Assembly: GCA_964017045.1 (NCBI GenBank) | Contig: OZ024807.1 | Location: 19,079,813-19,143,812 of the forward strand | Direction of reading: 5' to 3' | DNA from: Omphiscola glabra | Taxonomy: Eukaryota; Mollusca; Gastropoda; Lymnaeidae | Length of the DNA: 64,000 bases | Shown here: one piece after another, positions 1-10,566 of the stretch | Position numbering within the stretch: the stretch's first letter is position 1 | Layout: each line of letters starts with the position of its first letter | The notes under the pieces: generated by a model | What the model was told of the DNA's origin: nothing | Databases searched by the model: none | What the model saw: the letters and a program-made list of their open reading frames with translations, nothing else | Translations under genes and position numbers: made by a program

Positions 1-88
1 AATTACAAATGTATAAAAAGCTCTTTCTTGGTATTTGGCCATTAAGAAAACCTTAAAGCACTGTTCAATGAAATGGGAAATCCCAATA

Positions 89-365
89 CAGTGGGGCCCC
101 GAATAACGAACCTGATCTTTTCTGGAACAGCTTCCATTATGAGAGGAGTTTGCTATGTGGGGAGTTTTTTTATCTGGGGAGTGTGTTATGTGGGAAGTTT
201 TTTATGTATGGAGTTTTTATGCGGATCTCTGGGTGTTGGTTCGTTATGCTGGGTGTTGGTTCGTTATGCTAGATGTTGTTTGCTATGCGAACCATTTTAG
301 GCGAGTGTCAGCGTTAGTTATGATTATTCTCGTTATTAGGGGCGTTCGTTATGCGGTGAACACTG
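89..365. mobile_element. Pogo/Tigger-like MITE
   Basis: Ends are inverted: CAGTGGGGCCCCGAATAACG at the left, and at the right GCGGTGAACACTG, whose complement CAGTGTTCACCGCATAACG matches the pogo pattern. TA dinucleotides at 87-88 and 366-367 fit a TA target duplication. The inside holds short repeats of GTTGGTTCGTTATGCT. No transposase is present. Confidence 0.55.
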
Positions 366-500
366 TACATAGCCATAGGTGCAATACGTTACATTATTTA
401 CAAAACATTTTTGTGCATACTCGGACAATATTTGGAAACAAATGTCTGTGGTTTCAACATAACAATACTAATGTTTAATCATTATTTCTGTTATTTATTT

Positions 501-605
501 TTATGTGGGAAGATTGATATGTGATGAGTTTGTTATGTGGGAAGATTGATATGTGGTGAGTTTGTTATGTGGGAATATTTTTATGTGGTGAGTTTGTTAT
601 GTCAC
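501..605. repeat. 32-bp minisatellite
   Basis: About three copies of a unit starting TTATGTGGGAAGATTGATAT. Between here and gene A's stop at 1021 I see only low-complexity AT-rich sequence. Confidence 0.7.
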
Positions 606-1020
606 AAATTACTTTCTAACATTCACACTACCTTTTTAACAAATTAAACTCTATTTCACGACTAAATATCAATCATACGAAGCTTTGTTTCTCAACCACC
701 CACCCATCCATCCCTGACACACACACTTTTTCATGTTGTGCAACTAACAGTTAGCAATGGCTTCTTTGCATTGTTGCGAAATAAAAGGAGCATAAAATAA
801 AATAGAATTCACGATCCAAACAGTTTCAAATGAGAGCAATGAAGAACAAAGGGTAAATAAAAAAATTGTTATTTTTAAAAAAAAAATATAACAATTACTT
901 TTCATGAAGTAGCTCATTCTATGACTCAGAGGGGGATGCTCACGAAATAATGGATAAGATGCACTGAAGCGCACCAGCTAGCAGCATATTTAACATCATA
1001 CCATGGCATAAAAAAATTAA

Positions 1021-1239
1021 CTAAAAAACACCGTTAATGTTATGGTAGATGAGTTCTTCCCCTTCACAGGTCGAATCATCGGACGTTGTCTCTGCCTTAT
1101 CATGTTTGTTGTGGTCGATCTCAGTGTAGGATACCTTCCTTCGTTGGTTTCTAGTGATGTCTTTAGGGGGAATGACGTGCTCACTATTATGAACCGTCAC
1201 ATAGACCAGACCATCTTCATTTATGTAGCGGCCATAATC
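1021..1239 (-). CDS. Gene A exon 10: terminal exon with three ITIMs
   Basis: A 219-nt terminal exon: acceptor GTTATAG, phase 0, 72 codons then TAG. It encodes a hydrophilic acidic tail with LVYVTV, VSYTEI and LIYHNI, all matching [SIVL]xYxx[ILV], spaced 25 and 27 residues apart. The frame and phase fit exon 9 exactly. Its base composition is visibly more GC-rich than its flanks, as expected of coding sequence. Confidence 0.75.
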   Translation of the reverse strand, partial: DYGRYINEDGLVYVTVHNSEHVIPPKDITRNQRRKVSYTEIDHNKHDKAETTSDDSTCEGEELIYHNINGVF

Positions 1240-4200
1240 CTATAACCATGAGACAAAGTTATTGAACAATAAAATAATAATTATAAATAAAAGTTTATTT
1301 AAAAGTATACTCACTGACCGCTGCATACCTTTTCTCTGTTGTTAAGACTATTTGTTAGTTGACTTTGGATATGATTTAATAGATGATAAACACATTTTTA
1401 ATGTTCATTTAAATTATAACATGTGAACTATATTCATTAAAAATTAAATTGATAAAAAATTGATCGTGGGCCCTTAATATATAGAAGCAGAAGATGACTG
1501 AAAATTGAACCATGTACATTGTATATAATCAAAAATATGTGTTATTGAATAATTTGTGTTTAAATTCTAATTATTTCTAGTGTCATGAATTTTAAAATAA
1601 ATTGTACGAATTTTAAAAACGGGCTATTGGTAAATTAAAATCAACACTTTTAAAAATAAATATTCGATTCATAACACATTAATGTTTATTTAATATTTGT
1701 ATATCTTCCCAATTTATCAATCGAACTGCCTTAGACATTTACTTTGCACTTGAATTTCTTGTCATGACAACCTAATGGCTTCAAGGAAGTAGTAGAGTTA
1801 TAATGCAATAGTCGGAGCTTCTTCAAATATTGTCTAACGCAGTGGTTCTCAACCTTTTTAATGCCGCGACCCTTTAATATATTTTCTCATGTTGTGGAGA
1901 CACCCAACCACAAAATTATTTTCGTTGCTACTTCATAACTGTTTTCCGATGATTTTATGCGACCCCTGTGAAAGGGTGGATCGACCTCCAAAGGGGTCTC
2001 GACACACAGGTTGAGAACCGCTGGTGTACCGACTTCTCGGGAGAAATACAAATGGTGTCAGACCAGCATTACCATTGTAATGTTATTATAGGATTTTTGA
2101 CACACAAGTAATCATATTTAAATATTGAATCGACTATTGCTGACATCGCAGTAGGACTTCATTTTAACATGACAGTTAGAGCACCACCAAATTTAACATT
2201 GTACACGATTGTTTGTATATGTCGATCTTTTTTATCCAATGTCTCACTTACAATAGGGTGAACATTGTTGTAGATATTGTTGGCTGGTTCTGGCTCCACG
2301 TAAAACGTCTTGACACCGTTATTGACGTATTGATTCTGTTGACTTGTGTTCTCGTAGACAACGTCTGTGTGGAGATTAAAGTAAGTTAAATTTAAATGGA
2401 TGATTTTTGTAAAGCATCCTAAAATTGGTTTGTTACATAAGTTACAAGCGACGTGTCTAGAATGCAATATTAAAATGACATTATGTTATGATTTTATTTG
2501 AAATATAAAACAAACACATTTCTTCTAAAGTGGGTCTTTAAACAAATGTAAAAATTAAAGCAGTATTCCAACAATATTATTGTGCAGTAAATCTACACAT
2601 GTGTTACCGTTATCTCTCCTCTACAAATCGCTTAACTAAGTCTTGCAACCACACTTACCAAAAATTGTCGTAATAATTACTGTTGAAAATGGCAACTAAT
2701 TATCCATTTTAAAGATAGATACGCTCTGATAATATGTAAAATGTATGTCCGTAATCAAAGGAATGGGTGCTTCTTTTAATGCCACTTTATTTATTTAGTA
2801 ATAGGTATGAGGTCTGAGCACTCGAGATGAGGAAACATGACACACATTTTGTGGAGTGGGTCCCCGTATTTACTTATAATAAATAGTAAAATAATAGAAA
2901 TGGTAAATTGTAGATTATTATGATACCACACAATTCGAATTCAGCATGTTTGAAAGAGATATCGTCGTCATGTTGTTATATTTGAACCCATCGTACAAAT
3001 ATATTTTTAGAAAATATAGAAATTTAATAGGATTTTTAAAAATTTCGAATTTTTACTAACATACATTTGCTTTATTGGAAGAAGGCCGATTCTAGGGAAA
3101 GCCAATATTGTTAACACTTTTCAATAGATATACAAATGAATGGCTTGCTTTATTTTTATTTTCAAATTTGCAACATTTCTAAGAAACAAACCACTTACCG
3201 TCTGTTCTGCTGTGGCATAACTTGTGTTCGTTTGATATCGAATTCTCGGCGATTCTAGGAGAATGACGATTACGTGTTAGAAACTTCAGCCTCTGAGATA
3301 TTCTGTCCAAGAAACACATAATCATGGTATTCAGAAATAAAATTATGTTTCCTAAAAGAATAATTCCACGATACTTAAAATAATCATTTTAAAATAAACA
3401 CGATTTTTCTAGCAAACAATTTTAAAACGTAGCACTGATGTATTTGTAATGGCTTCTAGCAATAATATTTTATTTCTAATGGCTAGTAGCAATGATATAT
3501 TTCTAATGGCTTTTAGCTATGATATATTTCCGATGGCTTTTAGCTATGATATATTTCTGATGGCTTATAACTTATAGCTATGATATATTTCTAATGGCTT
3601 GTAGCAATGATATAAATATCATTTACCGAGAAGGACGACGTCGAAATTTCTGCACTTTACCTAGAAATGAAATTTAAAAAGATTAACTTTACTTGGAATT
3701 GTGTTGAAATAATCTTAAATAGGCCTATTTAATAAACGACGTTAACATGTGTGTTTTTTTTCCAAAATTTAAATGTGTGTTTTATAAGTGAACTAAAAAC
3801 ATTAAGAATCATAAGGTCAAGTCATTTATTTGTGTGTGTTTGCAATTATTTCAATGAAAAACGTTTTGCACAAAAGGTATGTTTTAATTAAAAAAATGTG
3901 TTGGGTATTTCAGGCTCAACGTATAAGGTTTTATACAAATTACCGATTCAATACATATTAAAATATACTCAATAGTAAAATTGAAGCGTCTGGTGGAGGT
4001 TATAAGCCTTTGAATCAGATTTATTTCATATCTTTTTCAAAATGTAATAGTAGAAAAACATGAAACATTTAGAAAATTGAATGTTGTTCAAATGTGTTTT
4101 TAAAAAATAATTAAAATTGAACACACATGTGTTAAAAATCGTTTATTAATAAGTACTAGGAATTAATAGTATTTTTCTGTTTATTATTTAATTAACTTTT

Positions 4201-7200
4201 TTTTACAATAAGCATGATACTGTTTAATTAAAATGTTAGGAAAAAAATAATATCATAGTTACTTCGATAGAAGTGGACAACGACAGCAAGACTCATTGTT
4301 AAAAGAAGCAGAAACACACATAGAAAAATCAAAACTGTGTTCCAGGTAGTATCCTTGTTATCATTCATTTGAGTTTCTCCTGAGATAAATTTTACTGATG
4401 CTAAAAATGTTGACAAGTATTATGAATTACAAATCAATTAAATATTATATGATAAGTTTTTAGTTATATAATTTTTATCGTAAATGTTTGTATATATATT
4501 TCGAAAACACACATGCTTGCTAAAATATAATTAGAAGTTCATAAAAAAATAATTAAATTCTTCTTTCTCATTTTATTTAAAAAGCAATTCAACTGTATAG
4601 TCAGATTTTACGCGTGTATTTGTAAAATTATGTAACCCCATTATTTTGTAAAAAGTATGTTTAATATTTTGTAAAAAGTATGTTTAACACCCATATACGT
4701 ATTCAAATATTGCTTTATGGAAAAAAAATTGGAATTAGAGTATTAAAAATGCATTTCAGTAGAATATGAAGGGGACAAACGGATATCTTTCTGGGTAACG
4801 TGACCCTGGTAAAGGCAACCAAAGTTGTAGACGCATCTAAAAGTCAAATCAGTGCATTGTAACATTTACATATTTTGTTGAACCCGCAATTTTAATTTCA
4901 AGGAATATGCGCATTGATAACTATATATGGACATACATTGTACATACCATGCATTTCGGAAGCATTACATGACTGATGTTGAGTTGATGTCATCTCAGTA
5001 GATGTTGTAACTTCACTTAATGGGGTTGTAGACCTGTATCCTTTAAATACAAATAAATTTTGTTGAAAGCAACCAATAAAAAATTGGTGTATGAATAAGG
5101 TCTGGAAAATTTAACATTGATAGGAGACATATCTATATCCATACATAAATTAAAACTCCTATAACGGAACATTTACTTAACAAACGTGAATTTTAAACGA
5201 TTTAAATGTTTGATTAGTACTTCTGATATGTGAACATTTTTTATTTATCTACGATTAAAACTTATTCGCTAATTATGTACTTAATACATGGGAAAATGAA
5301 ATATTTATAATCGACATACATTAATTTAAGATTAATATTTTGTATTAAATGTTCAAGAAATTATTGATAACTTACTAGTTTTATTGAAACATATTGTGTA
5401 GTAGATGTAGTTATTTCGAAAGTTGTATCCTGATCCGATTTTAATGATAATATCATCAACAAGTGTTGTGTTTATGTTTATTAATGTTACATTCAAATAG
5501 CGTTGAAACCTTGACCCGTTCTGGATCTTAGAATCAAGGCAAATTTTCTTTCCACAAGTTCCATTAGATACCCAGGATCCATGATAAGACACCACAAAAA
5601 CCCTGGTATTTATAGAAACTTCTACGCATACCGTTAGAGAGATATTCGTTTGGAATTCCAATGTTTTACTAACATTTCCAAAAGCTTTATCACATAATTG
5701 TGGTGGACCTGTGTAAGATTATTTGTATATAAAAAAAGTATTAAGGTAAACGCAATTGAAAGTGTAATATAAAAAAAAGGGCAATTAAGGAGCTAACAAA
5801 TTCTAATTGTCATGCGTAAAAAGGAAAACTTTTGTTCTTATAGTCTTACAAAATATATTTTTTCAGAAGCAAATTGCAGAAAAATATTTGCAGTTATTTA
5901 TTATTCATAAAATACGATCGCATAAATAATATATTGGATTCCAAATGAATATACATTATATAAAGAAATCCTCTTTGTAATTATGATAGTCACATTTTTT
6001 AAGGAATGTTAATTTTATCAAGTTAAAGCATTTAAAGTTTGTTTTCTTTTGGATTGTGTATGTTATGTATGTTTCATTTACATAAGTTTCTTGTATTCTC
6101 CCAGTTAAAAACAAGTTAATATATTGTGGGGTACAATCAATGAGATGTATGCCAAGGAAGCCCACTCACACTCCCCCCACCCACTTTAAACCTATTCTCG
6201 CGGTCATTGATGCAGTGCTTATGTACATTAATGATAACAAATAGTTTTTAACTTATCATAATGTACTTACAATTATTTACAGATAAATCCATCTTCTTTT
6301 CTGTAACGTTAACGTTAGTATCGCTTGTAAATTGATGACTATTTGTCCTGTTTACAACACAAACGTATGTTCCCATGTCAAAACATGTTACTTTAGGAAT
6401 GTTGTAGATAATCTGATTACTCTGTTCAACGTAGTTGAGTCTATGGCTTCTATTTCTTAGATGAAATAGGGTTAATGAATTCGGCTGATCTGTCTCTTCA
6501 CATATAATTGAAATGTCTTCTTGATCAATGCTTATGGCAACAAAATGATTTTTCTTATTGGATACAAATTTTGCTTCAGTAACTGCACCTGAAGTCGAAA
6601 AAGGCTAAACTTTAAACATGGGCAAACTATTGTCATTCATTATGTATCATTTTAATCCATGTTGTAAACTGTCTTCTAATTAGTTCATTTTGGTCCTTTA
6701 TGAATAAATTAAGCAAATGAAGTTAAATTGGCGTTTTAAGAAATATATATCCTTTTTTAATTATCAGTTTATCTTAGGTTTTTTTTTTCTTTTGCTTATA
6801 TGGTTTATTTACTTCATTAAAAATAACTAAATATTTAATTCAAAACAACTGTTTACAATTTAAGTCAATATTAAAAACAAAATATCTATTTTATTGAAAC
6901 ACAAGGATAGCACAATAATAAAATATGTAAAAGTTATTAAAAACAATTTTAAAACTGGATAACAATTATTTTTTTCAGCATTGTTTAAACAATACAATTA
7001 TAAATCCTTACACATACATTTGATGACAATATTAGTGGTGATACTTTTAAATCCTTTATTATTCCCTGCTCGACATGTGTAATTTCCTGAATGATGGCAA
7101 TCAACTGTTTCAATTCTGTACTCTGCTTCAAGTGAATTCGTTATATTATTTAGTTGATCCGTCCGATTGAATTTATTTTTGTAGGTAATAACTACGTAGT

Positions 7201-9342
7201 GAGATGGTAATCTGCTTACTCTACATTTAAAATTAAATCTTGTGTTAGGCTGTAAATGAAGTGCAGTCACTTTTGTCAGGTCATAATTCTCAACTGGAAG
7301 GTTGCCTTCGTTTTGCACTTTTAGCTCAAAACTGTTAATCTTGAAATCGTCTGAAATAAATTTGAATAAATAAAGTATTCATTTCATTTTAAAACAATGT
7401 TTTAATGTCTATTAACAATTCAAAAATATATTAGACATAATTAGTATCTTTGAATGTATTATTATTAAATTCATGTCATCTGATCATACTTTAAAACGTT
7501 TTGAGAGTTCTTGAAGTTCAGTATTTCGTCTGATTTGTGTGACTTAGAGATACTTTAGATGTCTTTTGTTTAAAATTTTTATAGGTTTAGAACGTTTCAT
7601 TATGTCTGAATATTTATCTATGTGTAAAAAATGATTTATTTATTACTTCAATTTATTTGGATGTCTAAAAGCAGCAATCTCATATTTAAAAAAGCATGCA
7701 TTCCTAGCATAAAAAGCAATTAAGATCTTCCAAACAATATGTCAATATGTCATGTAAGTATTGTCCTTTCTGCTTGCATCTTTATATTTTGATATGCATA
7801 TCAAATTTTCTCTGGATGCGAAATAGGTTTAAATAAGTACATATAATGAGGAGTTGTTTTTTTTGTACAATAATATTTTTTTCAGAAATATTGTTGTTTA
7901 TGTATTATTTTATTGTTTAGAGAACTGTTTAGAAATCACATCTAGTTTCGGAATTTTGCCAGCATATTATTTTAAAGAAACTTTAGAAATTCGCTTGTTT
8001 TAATTACTAAAACTTTAAATATTCAGGGTCAAATTTTGAGGGGAAAAGATTTTATAAAATTTTAAAAAATAAAAAAAATAATGCTCCACAATAACAAAAA
8101 TTAATTTAAGTATTCAGTGTCTAAATTAATGGATTTTGTAAAGTAATAATTTCGAATATTTCATTTTGCAGATATCCAAGATGTATTCAATTTTTTAAAA
8201 CTTTTTTATAACGAACAAAAAAATGGCATAGAAAATTTGTGTACTGCCAATAGTATAAATTTAATGAATTTAATTTACTTTTTACCAGTCGTAGACATTT
8301 TTAGAAATTATAATTAATGTAAAACTAATTTTAAAAAATAGTTGTATGATTATATTTTAATTTTCATATGCACATTTTAATGATTTTAATAAATAATGTT
8401 CACGTCTCTTACACGTCGTGATTATGCTGTTTTTCACAACTATAATGTGCTATAGGAATTTAACTTAATCTTTAATACAAATATACTCATATAAAACAGT
8501 ACTAAAGTAATCATTAAAAATGCTTACATATTTTCAAAGCTTGTCCCTTATTTTCAATGAAATAAGCAAATGTTCTACAGCATCGTGATTGCTTTATATT
8601 TTTAAATTTTTAGTTTCTGCGATAACCTAAACATATAAAAAATATGTCTGAACCCGTTGTTTCATTAAGCTAATAATATTATAATTTGAAAGTAAAACCA
8701 AATTCGTGACGAAAATTTATTTTGTTTAAAAAATTTGTTTTAATAAACATTGGACATTTTAAAAGTAGAATATGATTTGGGAGATCTAAAAATGTATTAG
8801 TCTTAATGTACGTTTTTTATTTCAATTTTCAAATATAATAGATGAAAATACATTTGATATTTTTTTGATTAACCTATAGATGGAGTTGTTTATTTATATT
8901 TAAATAAAGGAAAAAATAGCATTCATTTCTTGTTATTGTCTTTATAAACAATTATTTTTTATTTTTTTTTTAAATTCAGTTTTTCTTGTTAGCATTTTTT
9001 TTTGTAACTTTATTGTTACAAAATAAATGCATATACTGACAAACAATAATTAAAAAACTCTTTAAGTTATATTGAAAGTGTATTTAATTTACCTTTTTGG
9101 TGTTTGTATTTTGCTTTAAAAAACCTATCAAATAGGTTTTGAATTATGCTACCATTTTAAAGATGATTTTTTGTTCATAATACTTTTGAAGAAATAAATT
9201 TGTTACTTAAGCATAGGCCCATAGTTGTTAAAGTGTGTATATTATTAGAAACGAATAAATTAAATTACTTACTTTGTGTAGATATTTCTGTAGGATATAG
9301 CAAAATAATGAAAATCTGTAACATTGAAGTTATGTAAATCAT
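1021..9342 (-). CDS. Gene A: two-Ig-domain type I membrane receptor with triple-ITIM tail, 10 exons
   Basis: Exons, in transcript order: 9273-9342, 7018-7350, 6271-6588, 5372-5708, 4948-5033, 4263-4379, 3627-3660, 3199-3254, 2252-2364, 1021-1239. All junctions are GT-AG with matching phases and the sum is 1683 nt, giving 560 aa. Residues 1-23 are a signal peptide, 24-134 Ig-like domain 1, 135-240 Ig-like domain 2, 241-353 a cysteine-rich third domain with seven N-glycosylation sequons, 354-381 a Ser/Thr stalk, and about 395-416 one membrane span. A basic stop-transfer (KFRRRPSR) and a tyrosine-rich tail follow, with three ITIMs centred on Tyr501, Tyr526 and Tyr553. The likely role is a cell-surface recognition receptor recruiting SH2 phosphatases; that is inferred from motifs, not shown. 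Ectodomain and membrane exon closely resemble gene C (35313-42380). The family is not identified; expression and exon joins need transcript data. Confidence 0.85.
1840..2023 (-). mobile_element. SPIN-family non-autonomous hAT element
   Basis: 184 bp bounded by CAGTGGTTCTCAACCT and its inverted partner AGGTTGAGAACCGCTG. The inside has the familiar SPIN phrases: complement GGTCGCGGCATT near one end, and complement CCTTTCACAGGGGTCGC and ACCCCTTTGGAGGTCGA near the other. Flanking 8-mers GTCTAACG and GTGTACCG agree at six of eight positions, as an aged target duplication would. It lies in the last intron of gene A. Confidence 0.85.
2252..2364 (-). CDS. Gene A exon 9: YxN-rich tail segment
   Basis: A 113-nt exon, acceptor CACACAG, ending at a consensus donor ATT|GTAAGTGAG in phase 0. 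It holds YENT, YVNN and YNNV, three YxN motifs of the Grb2-SH2 binding type, plus YVEP. If the donor is not used the frame stays open to a TGA at 2159-2161, giving an alternative tail without ITIMs. Confidence 0.7.
3199..3254 (-). CDS. Gene A exon 8: juxtamembrane tail
   Basis: A 56-nt exon, acceptor CTCCTAG, donor G|GTAAGTGG. After the micro-exon it reads IAENSISNEHKLCHSRTD. If the micro-exon is skipped it reads SPRIRYQTNTSYATAEQT, also open, and ends in phase 0, which would still fit the terminal exon. Confidence 0.65.
3440..3617. repeat. About 30-bp minisatellite in gene A intron
   Basis: Five to six imperfect copies of TAGCAATGATATATTTCTAA plus TGGCTTT. The array ends only about 10 bp from the donor of the 34-nt micro-exon. 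Confidence 0.7.
3627..3660 (-). CDS. Gene A exon 7: 34-nt basic micro-exon
   Basis: Acceptor TTTCTAG, donor CG|GTAAAT. It encodes SKVQKFRRRPSR with the flanking split codons, a strongly basic stop-transfer right after the membrane span. It enters in phase 1 and leaves in phase 2. Skipping it would shift the next exon into another open frame. Confidence 0.7.
4263..4379 (-). CDS. Gene A exon 6: transmembrane segment
   Basis: A 117-nt phase 1-1 exon. Polar residues (ETQMNDNKDTTW) precede about 20 hydrophobic ones (VLIFLCVFLLLLTMSLAVVV), then HFYR. Donor A|GTAACTATG is shared exactly with B and C. No charged residue lies in the span, so no adaptor pairing of the TCR/DAP12 type is suggested. Confidence 0.85.
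4948..5033 (-). CDS. Gene A exon 5: Ser/Thr-rich stalk
   Basis: An 86-nt exon encoding STTPLSEVTTSTEMTSTQ..., a short likely O-glycosylated stalk. Donor G|GTATGT, phase 1. The TSTEMTST core recurs in B (25432-25516) and, more loosely, in C (38554-38642). Confidence 0.75.
5372..5708 (-). CDS. Gene A exon 4: cysteine-rich, glycosylated third ectodomain
   Basis: A 337-nt exon entering in phase 1 and leaving in phase 2 (AA|GTTATC). Conserved landmarks across the four paralogues are CPPQ-x-C-D, LTVCVEV, SW-x(2,3)-GTC-x4-C and KIGSGYN. There are seven N-x-S/T sequons in about 112 residues. No DxGxYxC motif is present, so it is not a typical Ig domain; a diverged beta-sandwich is possible. An earlier donor, A|GTAAGT at 5374-5375, exists, but it would throw the stalk exon out of frame. 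Confidence 0.75.
6271..6588 (-). CDS. Gene A exon 3: Ig-like domain 2
   Basis: A 318-nt phase 1-1 exon, acceptor CTTCAG, donor T|GTAAGTAC, no stop in frame. The Ig signature is IIC...VTCFDMGTYVC, again with an additional Cys six residues before the F-strand Cys, and the exon ends SVNN followed by a split Cys codon. Paralogous exons are at 27493-27816 (broken), 40015-40338 and 55151-55474. Confidence 0.85.
7018..7350 (-). CDS. Gene A exon 2: Ig-like domain 1
   Basis: A 333-nt phase 1-1 exon between acceptor TTTCAG and donor T|GTATGT. It carries FKCRVS, then VDCHHSGNYTC (a DxGxYxC-type Ig F-strand with one extra Cys), and ends with IKC, whose Cys codon is split by the intron. There is no obvious C-strand Trp. 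Sequons include NRT, NIT and NYT. Confidence 0.85.
9273..9342 (-). CDS. Gene A exon 1: signal peptide
   Basis: ATG at 9342-9340 opens a 23-residue hydrophobic leader (MIYITSMLQIFIILLYP...) that stops at donor A|GTAAGTAA, phase 1. Gene C has the same exon at 42311-42380 with the same length and donor, which supports this start. The remnant flank at about 31270 in pseudogene B keeps only the bases around the ATG. Confidence 0.82.
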
Positions 9343-9606
9343 AATGAATTATCTGAAAAAAAAAGAAGAAATTAACTGCTCTGAAAATCATAAATCAAAA
9401 TATCACATGTGAGGGTTGTAAAAGAAAATCAATAATATTTAGGTCTCAGGCTCTTTCTAAGATTTGACTGATTAAAACATTGTAGCGGTTCATGTAATTA
9501 TATGTAGTATGAGCTAGATATGACTGTACTGAAACTCAAGCGTCTTGAACGCACATATGAGTTTGTGAACAGTCATGTATTTCTAACGATAAAAGAAAGT
9601 GTAACC

Positions 9607-9850
9607 AGACAAAACGACACATGACAAAACGACAAGTGACAAAACAACCGCTGACAAAACGACAAGTTACAAAACGACAAGGTGACAAAACGACAAGATG
9701 ACAAAACCACAAGGTGACAAAAAGACAAGATGACAAAACAACAAGGTGACAAATGACAAGGTGACAAAACGACAAGATGACAAAACTACAAGGTGACAAA
9801 ATGACAAGTTGACAAAACGACAAGTTGCCAAAACGACAAGTCTTCAACAC
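9607..9850. repeat. 15-16-bp minisatellite (TGACAAAACGACAAGG), left arm
   Basis: About 15 imperfect units. Related arrays are at 11603-11682 (same orientation) and 15912-16055 (inverted). Repetitive Cys/Leu/Phe peptides encoded here are spurious. Confidence 0.85.
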
Positions 9851-9868
9851 TAACGCATCCACCGTCTG

Positions 9869-10559
9869 CATGGGCTCCCGCAGGTAGTGGCAAGGTGGGG
9901 CACTTGCCCCCCCCCTTCCTGGATTGATTGATTAAAAAATAATTTAGACAAAATAGACAAAATGTGTTAAAGTAAAGAGAAAATAAAGAGAAAGTAAGTA
10001 AGCTGATGCTGATCTCGTTTTACTGGGTAATTATATTTATATGTTCTATATAAATTAGTTTTACAAAGTTTTATCCGGCTGTCAGGTATGCCTTACTAGT
10101 TTTGCTAACATTAAAAGCAACAACATGTACGGGGGAGCGATTGTTCAGCACATTACGTCGCGTAAAAACATGGCTTAGATCTGCAATGACAGATGAACGT
10201 CTGTCTGGGTTGTGCATGTTAAGCGTACACAGAGACAAAGTGAACTGCAACAAAAAAGACTGTATGGACACCATTGGCGATATGTTTGGTAGCGATAACA
10301 GACGACTCCAGTTATTGTTTAAAGAAATAATTTTATTTTAAATTTATGTTGTAATTTTTTTTGTTTTTTTACATATATTGTGTTAATAAAAAAATTGTTG
10401 CTACAGTATGCCCTGTATTACTACAGTGTCCTGTCCGTTCGTTCACCATACAAATAAGCTACAGTAATTAAAATACATTAAAACATTACTAAAAACATTT
10501 TGCCACCCCCCTAGAAAATATTTTGCCCCCCCTACAAAATTTTATGCGGGCGCCCATGA
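9869..10559. mobile_element. hAT-like element with truncated transposase
   Basis: Inverted ends CATGGGCTCCCGCA and GCGGGCGCCCATG. Flanks CCGTCTG (9862-9868) and CCGTCTG (10560-10566) are a target duplication. G/C-run stretches (TTGCCCCCCCCC and GCCCCCCCTAC) sit just inside each end. It is inserted in the left arm of the surrounding foldback-like block. Confidence 0.65.
10078..10341 (+). pseudogene. hAT transposase C-terminal dimerisation fragment
   Basis: The open frame holds GERLFSTLRRVKTWLRSAM followed by TDERLSGLCMLSVHRD, the conserved C-terminal dimerisation signature of hAT transposases (ZMYM/THAP-associated type). The DDE catalytic region is absent, so it cannot encode an active enzyme. 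Confidence 0.75.
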
Positions 10560-10566
10560 CCGTCTG

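Noticed and set aside
1042..1245. Plus-strand 67-codon frame
   Set aside because: Antisense shadow of the ITIM exon, which has splice phase and motif support on the minus strand.
9536..9871. Repeat array that could suggest a CRISPR
   Set aside because: Units of 15-16 bp are contiguous with no unique spacers, and the genome is eukaryotic.
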